A stretch of DNA of 64,000 nt from Flavobacteriaceae bacterium (GTDB taxonomy: Bacteria > Bacteroidota > Bacteroidia > Flavobacteriales > Flavobacteriaceae): positions 1 through 64,000 of the forward strand of contig PALG01000023.1 in assembly GCA_002707025.1 (NCBI GenBank). The letters run 5' to 3'. The position numbers and the translations under genes were made by a program. Positions 19,401-28,117 of this stretch are shown piece by piece (position 1 is the stretch's first letter; each line of letters opens with the position of its first letter). The notes beneath the pieces were generated by a model. It ran no database searches. It worked only from the letters and a program-made list of their open reading frames with translations, and had not been told where the DNA came from.

Positions 19401-20693
19401 ATGATGTATCAACGCAGTAGTGCCCTTTTTAAAGCGGCACAGAAAGTAATTCCTGGGGGAGTAAATTCTCCTGTAAGAGCATTTAAAGCTGTGGGAGGTA
19501 ATCCAATTTTCGTGGAAAAAGCCCAAGGAGCTTATTTGTACGATGTGGATGGTAATACCTTAATTGATTATATCAATTCTTGGGGTCCCATGTTGCTAGG
19601 TCATGCCTATCCAAAAGTAGTGGAAGCGGTTACCGAAAAAGCCCAGAAGGGAACTTCCTTTGGGATGCCTACCGAAATTGAAACCGAAATCGCTTCCCTA
19701 GCAGTTGCCATGGTGCCCAATATGGATAAAATACGTTTTGTGAATAGTGGAACGGAAGCTTGCATGAGTGCCATTCGTTTGGCCAGGGGCTATACGGGAA
19801 AGGAAAAGTTCATCAAATTTGCAGGCTGTTATCACGGTCATAGCGATTCTTTTTTGATTCAGGCAGGAAGTGGTGCCGTGACGTTTGGAACCCCTAACAG
19901 CCCGGGAGTAACCCAAGGCACGGCAAAGGACACTTTGCTGGCTCAGTATAATAATCTGGAACAGGTAGCTGAAATTATTGCTGAAAATAAAAATGAGATT
20001 GCCGCCATTATTTTGGAGCCTGTAGCGGGAAATATGGGCTGTATTCCTCCAAAAGAAGGATTTTTGGAGGGGCTTAGGAAGCTTTGCGATGAGAACGGAA
20101 TCCTCCTTGTTTTTGATGAGGTGATGACTGGCTTCCGACTCGCTAAAGGGGGGGCTCAAGAATTGTTTGGGGTGGCAGCCGATATTGTTACCTTCGGAAA
20201 GGTGATAGGAGGGGGTTTACCAGTGGGAGCCTTTGCTGCTAAGGAAAAAATTATGAAGCACTTAGCTCCAGAAGGTCCTGTATATCAAGCTGGTACCTTA
20301 AGTGGAAATCCTTTAGCCATGGCTGCGGGATTAGCCATGCTTACAGAGCTGAATGAGAATCCGCAGGTTTTTGACTCCCTTCAGAAGAAAACCGCTTATT
20401 TACATAATGGGTTGGAAGCAGTGCTTATAAAAAACAAAGTACCTCATACGTTTAATAGGGTGGGCTCAATGATATCAGTTCATTTTTCGGAAACTCCTGT
20501 GGTAGATTTTGAGACGGCGACACAAGCTGCACAGGGAGAGGCTTTCAAAAAGTTTTTCCACGGAATGTTGGCAGAAGGGGTTTACATAGCACCCAGTGCC
20601 TATGAAACCTGGTTTCTGTGTGATGCACTAACTTATGAAGACTTAGATAAGACGATACAAGCTTGTGAAAGGGTGTCAAAACAACTCCTATAA
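19401..20693 (+). CDS. hemL: Glutamate-1-semialdehyde 2,1-aminomutase
   Basis: Makes 5-aminolevulinate from glutamate-1-semialdehyde in tetrapyrrole synthesis by the C5 route. The 430-residue length is typical. Conserved blocks: [18 protein letters not shown] at the start, [38 protein letters not shown], and the PLP-lysine motif [15 protein letters not shown]. Two adjacent ATGs (19401 and 19404) could serve as start. Last gene of the 17612-20693 same-strand group, ended by a strong terminator. Confidence 0.97.
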   Translation: MMYQRSSALFKAAQKVIPGGVNSPVRAFKAVGGNPIFVEKAQGAYLYDVDGNTLIDYINSWGPMLLGHAYPKVVEAVTEKAQKGTSFGMPTEIETEIASLAVAMVPNMDKIRFVNSGTEACMSAIRLARGYTGKEKFIKFAGCYHGHSDSFLIQAGSGAVTFGTPNSPGVTQGTAKDTLLAQYNNLEQVAEIIAENKNEIAAIILEPVAGNMGCIPPKEGFLEGLRKLCDENGILLVFDEVMTGFRLAKGGAQELFGVAADIVTFGKVIGGGLPVGAFAAKEKIMKHLAPEGPVYQAGTLSGNPLAMAAGLAMLTELNENPQVFDSLQKKTAYLHNGLEAVLIKNKVPHTFNRVGSMISVHFSETPVVDFETATQAAQGEAFKKFFHGMLAEGVYIAPSAYETWFLCDALTYEDLDKTIQACERVSKQLL

Positions 20694-20721
20694 AAAAGCT
20701 CCCAATTTAGGAGCTTTTTTT
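20692..20721. terminator. Bidirectional terminator after hemL
   Basis: AAAAAAGCTCC / GGAGCTTTTTT with a 7-nt loop. It overlaps the hemL stop and lies between convergent genes, so it can serve both. Confidence 0.93.
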
Positions 20722-20738
20722 ATGATCATTGAAAATGC

Positions 20739-21089
20739 TTATTGATTGCTCAAACTTTTCCATTTTTGGAATTGATCGTTGGTAAGTGCCTTTTTCATAG
20801 AAGTTTCCAAGATTTCATCTTGTTTCTTCTTAGCGGCCATTACCTCTGCACTTTTGGCGTCTTTTCCATTTACGTATTTATTGTAATTGTTTTCTTTCAC
20901 CACTAAAGCACGGAATACAGCTCTTTGCTGATCCCCAGTAAGATTCAACATTTCACTAAGCTTTGCTGTTTTTTGTTTTGCAACAACTTCTGGACTGTTT
21001 TGGTCTTGCTGCAGGGTTTGCGCAGTCATAGAGCCCATTCCAAGGATCATTACAAAAGAAAACAATGCAATTTTTACTAAATTTTTCAT
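20739..21089 (-). CDS. Small secreted Spy/CpxP-like protein
   Basis: 116-residue exported protein, starting at the ATG at 21089 (MKNLVKIALFSFVMILGMGSMTAQ). The mature part is helical and charged, with LSEMLNLTGDQQRAVFRALVVKE and ALTNDQFQKWKSL, an arrangement like the LTxxQ motifs of Spy/CpxP periplasmic chaperone-like proteins. The match is weak. It is next to a second protein of similar kind (21164-21607) on the same strand, which suggests a periplasmic stress or folding role. Function is inferred from layout only. Confidence 0.72.
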   Translation of the reverse strand: MKNLVKIALFSFVMILGMGSMTAQTLQQDQNSPEVVAKQKTAKLSEMLNLTGDQQRAVFRALVVKENNYNKYVNGKDAKSAEVMAAKKKQDEILETSMKKALTNDQFQKWKSLSNQ

Positions 21090-21163
21090 GGTATTTGCTG
21101 TTTTTAAAGTCACTAAAGTAACTATTTTACAAATAACAATCCAAAAACTAAGCCAAAATTTAA

Positions 21164-21607
21164 TTAACGATTTCTGCCTTTTTGAAAGTGTTTCCTTTTA
21201 TCTTGTCTTTTCTGCTTCATTTTTTCAAATTTAGCAAACTGCGCTTCGGTTAAAATTGACTTCATTTGTTGTTTCATGGCAATCTGATCGTCTAGCATAT
21301 CGCTTTTTCTTTCAAATAGTTCCTCTTTAGAGAGTTCCCTTTCTTTGTTTTTCTCATTTCTCAGATTTTCAAACTTTTCTTCCCTTTCCAAGAGTATTTT
21401 TTGAACTTCTTTCTGTTGTGCTTCAGAAAGGTCTAAATGTAATGCCATGCGTTTGGTTTTCAACTCGGCTTTTTGTTGTGGGGTGAGGTTTTTCATTTGA
21501 TCCCTCATTTCCTTTCGTGCTTTCCTTCCTTCCTCTGGTCCATGACCAGGTTGTGCTTGTAGCGCTATTCCTAGTAGTAGGAAACACATAAAAAATACGT
21601 TTTTCAT
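21164..21607 (-). CDS. Periplasmic LTxxQ (Spy/CpxP-like) protein
   Basis: 147-residue exported helical protein with signal peptide MKNVFFMCFLLLGIALQAQ. It carries two LTxxQ-like motifs (NLTPQQKAELKTKRMA and ILTEAQFAKFEKMKQKR), DLSEAQQKEVQKILLE, and is very rich in Lys, Glu and Arg. This is the pattern of Spy/CpxP-type periplasmic proteins that bind unfolded proteins or metal-stress signals. It is 74 nt upstream of its smaller neighbour at 20739-21089; the two may form one transcript. Confidence 0.82.
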   Translation of the reverse strand: MKNVFFMCFLLLGIALQAQPGHGPEEGRKARKEMRDQMKNLTPQQKAELKTKRMALHLDLSEAQQKEVQKILLEREEKFENLRNEKNKERELSKEELFERKSDMLDDQIAMKQQMKSILTEAQFAKFEKMKQKRQDKRKHFQKGRNR

Positions 21608-21797
21608 TTTTTCAAGTTTTAAAATTCAACATTCTTATGACCTGCATATTGCCGTAAAGTTTAATGGGGTAGATGATAAATATTTGTTAAGCGAGTAGAA
21701 AGTCTCTTTCCCTCATTGAAAAGGACGGTTCCCTAAAATGGTGTTTTGTGTTTTTGTTTCTGAAGCTATTTTCGGAAGGAATTCAATAAAAAATATC

Positions 21798-23102
21798 ATG
21801 AAAAGTAAACTTGTTTTAGTAGCCATCCCAGTTTTCTCATTGGCTTTATGGCTTTCGTTAGAAAATCCAAGCAGCAATTATGCTGAAACACAACGGGTGT
21901 TAGAGCCTATAGATGGCTGTGTATTTATGACGTTAATGGGGGAACAGTCTTCCCAAAATTTTGAAGTCTTCCTTACTTCTGAAAATCTATCCCTGTCGGT
22001 TCGCGATGGGCTTGCTTGGCTTCAGGAAGCACAATTGCCTTCCGGAGGGTATGGTGCTGGCAGCCATAACGCACAACATGTTCGTGATCCGCATGCGGTA
22101 AAAGCAGACCCGGCGACGACGGCCATGGTGGCGCAAGCTTTTTTACGGAGCGGCATCACTTTAGAGGCAGGAAAATATGCGGATAATTTAAAAGGGGCCC
22201 TTCAATACTTATTGGAAACGGTAGAGAACACTCCAAAGTCTGCGAAATATATTACTGAGGTACGGGGTACACAAATTCAAACCAAATTAGGGCAAAATAT
22301 TGATGCGGTACTTACTGCTCAACTTTTAGCCAATCTTTTGGATCGCGATTTAAAAGGCATAGATAAAAAGCGGGTTACCCGATGCTTGGATATTTGCGTG
22401 GCCAAAATTGAGGCCAATACCGACACCTCCGGTAAGCAGTCTGGAGCGGGTTGGGCCGGCGTGCTGCAAAGTGGGTTGGCGTTAAGCGCTTTGGAATCGG
22501 CAGATGCCGTAGGGGTTACGGTAAATGATGAAGTAATAGAGCGTTCCAAACAATATCAAAAGGACAATTATGATGCGGAAACCGGAAACATTAAAACGGA
22601 AGATGGAGCCGGGGTCATGTTGTATTCGGTAAGTAACAGTGTGCGTGCCAGTGCCAAGGAAGCCCGTGTGGTAGAACAGGCTATTAAAAAGGCCAAAAAA
22701 GAAGGTGTGTTAACTAACGATGCACCCGTTACGGTGGATAACCTTAAAAAAATTGGCTATTCAGAAACAGAGGCGATGGAATACAATACCTCTTACCAAG
22801 TATACCAATCGGGTAAAAATAAAGCCCAGCAGGAAGAGGTGCTCAACGGATTCGGCAATAATGGTGGAGAAGAATTCTTAAGCTTTTTACAAACTGGGGA
22901 GTCTATGGTGGTAAACCAGGATGAAGATTGGAAAAAATGGTATGACAGTATGAGCGGTCGTATTTTAAAAATCCAGAACAGGGACGGAAGTTGGAACGGT
23001 CACCACTGCATTACCAGTCCTGTGTTTTGTACCGCGACCAGTATCTTACTGCTAACCGTTGAAAATGATATGGAGTTTTTAAGTAAGGTTGGTGAAAAAT
23101 AG
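21798..23102 (+). CDS. Exported toroid-fold (prenyltransferase/squalene-oxidase repeat-like) protein
   Basis: 434-residue protein with a signal peptide or N-terminal anchor (MKSKLVLVAIPVFSLALWLSL); I chose the ATG at 21798. The body has alpha-alpha barrel signatures: SVRDGLAWLQEAQLPSGGYGAG near 80, SGAGWAGVLQSGLALSALESA in the middle, and ILKIQNRDGSWNGHHCITSPVFCTATSILLL at the end. These are QW-like repeats of the terpenoid cyclase/prenyltransferase superfamily. The catalytic motif of cyclases (DxDD) is not seen, so this is more likely a binding or structural toroid. Role unknown. Divergent from the Spy-like genes. Confidence 0.72.
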   Translation: MKSKLVLVAIPVFSLALWLSLENPSSNYAETQRVLEPIDGCVFMTLMGEQSSQNFEVFLTSENLSLSVRDGLAWLQEAQLPSGGYGAGSHNAQHVRDPHAVKADPATTAMVAQAFLRSGITLEAGKYADNLKGALQYLLETVENTPKSAKYITEVRGTQIQTKLGQNIDAVLTAQLLANLLDRDLKGIDKKRVTRCLDICVAKIEANTDTSGKQSGAGWAGVLQSGLALSALESADAVGVTVNDEVIERSKQYQKDNYDAETGNIKTEDGAGVMLYSVSNSVRASAKEARVVEQAIKKAKKEGVLTNDAPVTVDNLKKIGYSETEAMEYNTSYQVYQSGKNKAQQEEVLNGFGNNGGEEFLSFLQTGESMVVNQDEDWKKWYDSMSGRILKIQNRDGSWNGHHCITSPVFCTATSILLLTVENDMEFLSKVGEK

Positions 23103-23188
23103 CCCGGTTATTTATAAAAGCCGATAGGCATTGTTTTGATGCCAAAGGGTTTCAAGGTATTTTTAGAAAATAGTTTTAGGTTGGTAGT

Positions 23189-23261
23189 AACACCACTCAG
23201 ATATCGGTAGGGATACCGGTCCCCAAAGCCAATATGGAGGATTTCTGAGTGGTGTTTTTTT
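23189..23261 (+). ncRNA. Candidate structured RNA / branched terminator
   Basis: An outer 13-bp stem (AACACCACTCAGA, 23189-23201, with TCTGAGTGGTGTT, 23244-23256) encloses 42 nt. That interior contains a 7-bp hairpin ATCGGTA / TACCGGT (23203-23220) closed by a GGGA loop, which fits the GNRA tetraloop rule, and possibly a weak third helix. A T-run follows the outer stem. It lies 86 nt after the toroid gene, so it may be an elaborate terminator, a 3'-UTR-derived small RNA or an independent RNA. Confidence 0.5.
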
Positions 23262-23688
23262 ATTCCGTTCCTATCTGGTCGATTTCATTATGTTCCGGTT
23301 TCTTGGGGTTAGGGCCCCATTTGTTTCTGCCGGGCTGACTGTCGGTGCAATAGAAAACCAACAAAACGATACTCCCTACATAACTTACCACAGGAATCAT
23401 CCCTATAATATACCACCAACCCGAACGCCCGGTATCATGAAGCCTCCTTACCGCTACCGCAATACTAGGGATGAACAGTGCTAACACAATTAGTCCCAAT
23501 AGCGCTACAAAAATTAAGGAAACAATTTCAGAAGTTCCTCCAGAATCAGATAACACTACAAATAGTGTGATTAAGGGAACGGTAATGATAATATTGAAAA
23601 GGGTAAAGTACCAATATTCAGACCTCCGTGCGCGGCCATCAAACTTGGCGTAGTTGTCAATAAAGGCCCTTTTCCACCAATCGAACAT
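23260..23688 (-). CDS. DUF805 family inner-membrane protein
   Basis: 142-residue inner-membrane protein. MFDWWKRAFIDNYAKFDGRARRSEYWYFTLF is the DUF805 start, followed by about four hydrophobic segments, AVRRLHDTGRSGWWYIIGMIPV between the second and third, and FYCTDSQPGRNKWGPNPK at the end. I prefer the ATG at 23688, where family homology begins, over one at 23727 that adds 13 residues. Function unknown. It is convergent with the toroid gene and shares its 3' region with the structured element. Confidence 0.88.
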   Translation of the reverse strand: MFDWWKRAFIDNYAKFDGRARRSEYWYFTLFNIIITVPLITLFVVLSDSGGTSEIVSLIFVALLGLIVLALFIPSIAVAVRRLHDTGRSGWWYIIGMIPVVSYVGSIVLLVFYCTDSQPGRNKWGPNPKKPEHNEIDQIGTE

Positions 23689-23750
23689 ATTGAAGTCTTC
23701 TTCCTTCTTTTGAATAATCAAACTCATAAAATTTTTATTAAGGCTGAAAT

Positions 23751-25448
23751 TTATAAAATTTCTACAAATAATCCCTCCTCGGTTTTTTCCACTTTGGCCA
23801 ACTTATTCTTGGTGAGCCCTTTAATGGTTTTATCCCACTTTTTGTTACTTAGGGCACTTTGCGATTTTAAATCTTCCAACGGCAACTTCTCTGCTTTTTG
23901 AAGCAGGGCCAGCACTGCTTTTTCTTCCTCGTTTAAGTCTACTTTTGGTGCTTGTTTTTCAGGTTTCATTTGCGGAAAAAACAAGACTTCTTGAATGGAG
24001 GCGTTGTTGGTAAGGAACATAATTAAGCGATCCATCCCAATCCCCATTCCGGAGGTAGGGGGCATTCCGTATTCCAAAGCACGTAAAAAATCGTAATCGA
24101 TAAATTGCGTCGCTTCTTCATCGCCCCGATCGGCCAGCTTCAATTGTGCTTCAAATCGTTCGCGTTGATCTATTGGGTCGTTCAGTTCACTATACGCATT
24201 TGCGATTTCCTTTCCGCAGACCATTAACTCAAATCGCTCGGTGAGCTCAGGATTATCGCGATGTTCCTTACACAGCGGGCTCATCTCTTTGGGGTAATCG
24301 GTAATGAAGGTAGGCTGTATGAAATTACCCTCACACTTCTCCCCAAAAATTTCATCAATCAACTTTCCTTTTCCCATGGTGTTGTCTACTTCCACACCTA
24401 GGTCTTCGGCCGCTTTTCGAATTTCTGCTTCGGTTTTTCCATTGATGTCAAAACCCGTATACTCTTTAATGGCGTCGGCCATACTAATTCTGGGGTAAGG
24501 AGCTTTAAAGTCTATTTCGTGGCTACCGAAAGTAGCTTTGGTGGTACCATTTACCTGAATGGCACAATATTCCAACAACTCCTCACAGAAGTCCATCATC
24601 CAGTTGTAATCTTTATACGCCACATAAATTTCCATTGCGGTAAACTCGGGATTGTGGGTACGGTCCATTCCTTCGTTTCGGAAATTTTTAGAAAACTCGT
24701 ACACGCCGTCAAATCCGCCGACAATAAGCCTTTTTAAATACAATTCGTTGGCAATCCGCATGTATAATGGAATGTCCAGACTATTATGGTGGGTTACAAA
24801 AGGGCGCGCGGCGGCACCTCCGGGAATGGGTTGTAAAACAGGTGTTTCTACCTCAAAGTAGCCTCGTTCATTAAAGAAATTACGCATGGCGTTAAAAAGA
24901 CGTGTTCTTTTTTCAAAAACGGCTTTTACATGAGGGTTTACTACAAGGTCGGCATATCGTTGGCGGTAGCGTTGCTCAGGATCATTGAATTCGTCATGCA
25001 CATTTCCTTCACTATCGGTTTTAGGTAGTGGAAGGGGCTTTAATGACTTTGATAGCAGGGTGAAATTTTTAACCATCACGGTTTTTTCACCCACTTGGGT
25101 TTTAAAAAGTTCGCCTTCAACCCCAATAAAGTCACCTATATCGAGCAACTTTTTGTACACTTCGTTGTACAGGGTTTTGTCTTCCCCTGTGCAAATTTCA
25201 TCACGATTAAAATAGACTTGGATACGGCCTTCGGCATCCTGTAATTCGGCAAAAGAAGCCTTTCCTTGGATGCGGCGCGACATTAATCTTCCCGCTAAGG
25301 TAACTTGCTTTCCTTCCTCGAAATCCTGTTTGGTTTTTTGAGTGGTGTGGGTAACGGGATACAGCGCTGCTGGATAAGGGTCGATGCCCATATCACGCAA
25401 TTGCTTCAGTTTTTCTCTTCGTACGATTTCAAGTTCAGAAAGTTGCAT
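23751..25448 (-). CDS. lysS: Lysyl-tRNA synthetase, class II
   Basis: Charges tRNA-Lys. 565 residues, longer than the usual 500. The OB-fold anticodon domain (VTLAGRLMSRRIQGKASFAELQD) comes first, then class II motif 2 (FRNEGMDRTHNPEFTAMEIY) and motif 3 (GMPPTSGMGIGMDRLIMFLT). After about residue 495 there is an extra charged tail of roughly 65 residues (LNEEEKAVLALLQKAEKLPLEDL ...) that resembles a small winged-helix domain; such tails occur in Bacteroidota LysS. Start at the ATG at 25448 (MQLSELEIVRREKLKQL). Confidence 0.97.
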   Translation of the reverse strand: MQLSELEIVRREKLKQLRDMGIDPYPAALYPVTHTTQKTKQDFEEGKQVTLAGRLMSRRIQGKASFAELQDAEGRIQVYFNRDEICTGEDKTLYNEVYKKLLDIGDFIGVEGELFKTQVGEKTVMVKNFTLLSKSLKPLPLPKTDSEGNVHDEFNDPEQRYRQRYADLVVNPHVKAVFEKRTRLFNAMRNFFNERGYFEVETPVLQPIPGGAAARPFVTHHNSLDIPLYMRIANELYLKRLIVGGFDGVYEFSKNFRNEGMDRTHNPEFTAMEIYVAYKDYNWMMDFCEELLEYCAIQVNGTTKATFGSHEIDFKAPYPRISMADAIKEYTGFDINGKTEAEIRKAAEDLGVEVDNTMGKGKLIDEIFGEKCEGNFIQPTFITDYPKEMSPLCKEHRDNPELTERFELMVCGKEIANAYSELNDPIDQRERFEAQLKLADRGDEEATQFIDYDFLRALEYGMPPTSGMGIGMDRLIMFLTNNASIQEVLFFPQMKPEKQAPKVDLNEEEKAVLALLQKAEKLPLEDLKSQSALSNKKWDKTIKGLTKNKLAKVEKTEEGLFVEIL

Positions 25449-25541
25449 GCTATTGTAATTTTTGAAACATTCTTAGGCTTTTTACCTAAGCTGCAAAATT
25501 ACATTATTTACTTACAATAGCATACAACAATTTAGAGAAGC

Positions 25542-25973
25542 TTATTTGGAATCGTCTTTTCCTTGAACGACGTTCCCTTTAATACGCAACAACTTTTTGG
25601 GTTCAGAAGCATTAGAGGTTAGCGTCACGGTTTTACTGAAGCGTCCTAATCTTTTGGTGTCGTACTTCACCTTAATTTCACTGGTTTCCCCCGGTTCTAC
25701 TACTTTTTTGGTAATGGTAGGGACCGTGCAGCCGCAAGAACCTTTTGCATTGCTAATTACAATAGGTGCATTTCCCGTATTGGTAAAGGAAAATGTTCTT
25801 ACCCCATCGGCATTTTGTTGAATGGTACCGTAGTCTATTTCTTCAGTATCAAAAGAGAAAGTGCCCGCCTTTTGTGTACTGAGCCCTTCTTGGGAGAATC
25901 CTAATGTGGTCATCACTAAGGAAAGAGCGAATAAAAAAGTAAGGGAAATGGTTTTTTTGAATGAGTAATTCAT
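25542..25973 (-). CDS. DUF1573 exported protein
   Basis: 143-residue exported protein with signal peptide ending LVMTTLGFSQ. The immunoglobulin-like DUF1573 domain is clear: FSFTNTGNAPIVISNAKGSCGCTVP, then EPGETSEIKVKYDTKRLGRFSKTVTLTSN. The CGCT motif may bind metal or form a disulfide. Role in Bacteroidota is unknown, though the fold suggests protein or surface binding in the periplasm. Monocistronic by spacing. Confidence 0.92.
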   Translation of the reverse strand: MNYSFKKTISLTFLFALSLVMTTLGFSQEGLSTQKAGTFSFDTEEIDYGTIQQNADGVRTFSFTNTGNAPIVISNAKGSCGCTVPTITKKVVEPGETSEIKVKYDTKRLGRFSKTVTLTSNASEPKKLLRIKGNVVQGKDDSK

Positions 25974-26089
25974 GTGTTATGATTTTAAAGTTATACAAGA
26001 CAAACTTTCAAATAAGTTTTTTAAAAAAATAAAAACAAAGGGTTGAAAAAGGGACTAGACCCCCGTATTAATTTTCGTAAATTGTTTTA

Positions 26090-27121
26090 TTACAGATTTT
26101 TAAGTTCTTCTCTAGAATTGATGTTGAGTTTTTTATAAAGGTTGTTAATATGTGTTTTTACAGTGCTGACACTCACAAAAAGGGTCTCGGCAATTTCCTT
26201 ATTGGTTTTATCCTCAAGGATTAATTTTCTTATTTTTTCCTCTTGAGGGGAAAGAAGTATTTTGTTTTTTGATGATTTCTGAAGTTGCCTCCATTTTCCT
26301 ATCAAATAAAAATTAATCATTATGGAAAGTAGGGCAAAAGCAATTATAAAATAGAGCCACCAAGGGGTGTGATCTCGATTGATGAGGTATTTATCGGCAT
26401 TCAATTCGGCTTCATATTGCTGGGTATAGGAAGCGTTGGGATATGCTTCTTCGAGTTTTGAAAGTAATTGATCGTAATAAGGATTTGCTTTTAAATCCTC
26501 TAAATAGTGACTGTGGAATTCGTTGCTTCGATCACTTATAAAAGCGTAAATATACAGCTGCGCGATGGGGTCTTGTAAAGAATCCCCAAACTCCTGAAGT
26601 TTATGGAACCACTTTTCGGTATTCAGTTTTTTATTGGCTTCACTTTGATAGGTGGCAAAGGCAAACTTCATGTCGTTTTTAAGGGAGTCTATTTTTAGGA
26701 ATACTTCCGATTTAGGGTTTTTCGAAATCACCTTACAAAACATTTCCTCATTACTGTTGAAAGGAAAATCGAGGGTGTCTTGGTTGTGGGCCACAAAAAG
26801 AATTTCCTTGCTATTGGCACAATGTCCCGAAAAATGATTAAGCGGTTGCTCTGCTTCCGAACAGGTATCGATGTGAATTCGGTAGATCTTGTTTTCCGAA
26901 GGAAGATTGTCTCCCGTAAAATGAAAAGAGCCCAAACTATCGGGGACTGTTTCATTTAAAATCTGCTCTCGATACACGCCAGATAATTTTCGGTAGTCCT
27001 CGATCATGGAAAGGTATACCTTTCCTTCCTGAAAGTCGGAACTCACTTTTCCTGAAAAATCATATTGCGCCCAACCGGAAAGGCCCACCAAAAATACAAG
27101 GATGGAAATTATAGTTTTCAT
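26090..27121 (-). CDS. Membrane-anchored LuxR-type transcriptional regulator
   Basis: 343 residues: signal peptide (MKTIISILVFLVGLSGWAQ), a periplasmic region of about 230 residues that starts like DUF4369-type modules (YDFSGKVSSDFQEGKVYLSMIE), one membrane helix near 255-278 (WWLYFIIAFALLSIMINFYL), then a cytoplasmic LuxR/GerE helix-turn-helix (LSPQEEKIRKLILEDKTNKEI, VSVSTVKTHINNLYKKLNI). It appears to couple an envelope signal directly to DNA binding without a kinase. The periplasmic Cys residues may sense redox state or metal. Target genes unknown; the neighbours do not settle it. Confidence 0.85.
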   Translation of the reverse strand: MKTIISILVFLVGLSGWAQYDFSGKVSSDFQEGKVYLSMIEDYRKLSGVYREQILNETVPDSLGSFHFTGDNLPSENKIYRIHIDTCSEAEQPLNHFSGHCANSKEILFVAHNQDTLDFPFNSNEEMFCKVISKNPKSEVFLKIDSLKNDMKFAFATYQSEANKKLNTEKWFHKLQEFGDSLQDPIAQLYIYAFISDRSNEFHSHYLEDLKANPYYDQLLSKLEEAYPNASYTQQYEAELNADKYLINRDHTPWWLYFIIAFALLSIMINFYLIGKWRQLQKSSKNKILLSPQEEKIRKLILEDKTNKEIAETLFVSVSTVKTHINNLYKKLNINSREELKNL

Positions 27122-27197
27122 GCGGAACGAAGATAGCTAAAAATGGCAAGTTGTAACAAAATAGCTGGCAAACGACTTATACCTTGAATATTAATCT

Positions 27198-27205
27198 TAA
27201 TTTTG
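27198..27205 (+). promoter_or_regulatory. Bacteroidota -7 element before yqaE
   Basis: TAATTTTG matches TAnnTTTG exactly and ends 4 nt before the ATG at 27210. The mRNA would be leaderless or nearly so. No clear -33 TTTG. Confidence 0.55.
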
Positions 27206-27209
27206 TAGT

Positions 27210-27368
27210 ATGAGTATTTGGAGAGTATTGCTTTCTATTTTGTTCCCACCACTGGCTGTAATTGATAAAGGCTGCGGTTCAATTGTAATTGTTTTAATTT
27301 TAACCCTCTGTGGATGGATACCGGGTGTGATTGCTGCCTTAATTATTCTGAATAACCCTAACCGATAA
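27210..27368 (+). CDS. YqaE/Pmp3 family small membrane protein
   Basis: 52-residue membrane protein with two hydrophobic helices. LLSILFPPLAVIDKGCG and GWIPGVIAALIILNN are the hallmark of the Pmp3/YqaE (UPF0057) family, linked in other organisms to salt and membrane-potential stress. The next gene starts 4 nt after its stop, suggesting one transcript with the lipoprotein and lipB genes. Confidence 0.93.
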   Translation: MSIWRVLLSILFPPLAVIDKGCGSIVIVLILTLCGWIPGVIAALIILNNPNR

Positions 27369-27372
27369 TATC

Positions 27373-28113
27373 ATGATACAAAAATTCTTAGTCCTACTTT
27401 TTGTTTCCGTAAGTCTTGTAAGCTGTCAATTCACTGAAACCATGGTGCTTCAGGAAGATGGGAGCGGGAAAATGAGCTTGAGTGTCGATTTAAGCGAAAT
27501 GATGGCTTTTAGCGGCGAAATGGCTCAAGACTCTTCTATGGTAAAACAGGACACCATCATTGCTTTCAAAGATATTTTGGAAGCCAAGAAAGATAGTATT
27601 TCAAAGCTCCCGGCGAAAGAGCAGGAGCGACTTAAAAAAATGGAAAACTATAAAATGCATATGGTGACCGACCCAGAAACCAAAGAAATGGTCATCGATA
27701 TTTTCACTGAATTTAAAGATGTAGCAGAAGCCAATGACCTTATGAAAGGTTTTGAGCAGAGTGAGTCTCTAGTTCCTGGAGCCAATGTAAGCCCTTCCGA
27801 AGATAAGCAAAGTGATGAAGAAGTAATTGGGGTTTCGTACACGTATAAAAAAGGAACGTTTAAAAGGGATGCCTTTATTAAGGATGTAGCCAAACACAAG
27901 GCGCAAGTAGATAGTTTGAAACAAGCTGAAGCATTCATGTCGGGCATTACCTATAAAGTAAAATATACGTTTCCACGTAAAATAAAAAGCACCAGTGTCG
28001 AAGACGCTACCTTTTCCCTCGATGGAAAAACCTTGGAATTACAAAGAAATTTTATAGACTATATGAAGAATCCAGACGTTCTCGATATTGAGGTTGTTTT
28101 GGAAAAAGAATAA
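27373..28113 (+). CDS. Conserved hypothetical lipoprotein
   Basis: 246-residue lipoprotein; signal peptide ends VSLVSCQFTETMVLQEDGSG. The mature part alternates beta-strand and helical stretches, with the acidic MSLSVDLSEMMAF and a second domain (ITYKVKYTFPRKIKSTSVEDATFSLDG). I do not recognise a Pfam family. It sits between yqaE and lipB on one strand, with 4-nt gaps on both sides, so it is probably co-transcribed with them. Confidence 0.75.
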   Translation: MIQKFLVLLFVSVSLVSCQFTETMVLQEDGSGKMSLSVDLSEMMAFSGEMAQDSSMVKQDTIIAFKDILEAKKDSISKLPAKEQERLKKMENYKMHMVTDPETKEMVIDIFTEFKDVAEANDLMKGFEQSESLVPGANVSPSEDKQSDEEVIGVSYTYKKGTFKRDAFIKDVAKHKAQVDSLKQAEAFMSGITYKVKYTFPRKIKSTSVEDATFSLDGKTLELQRNFIDYMKNPDVLDIEVVLEKE

Positions 28114-28117
28114 AATT

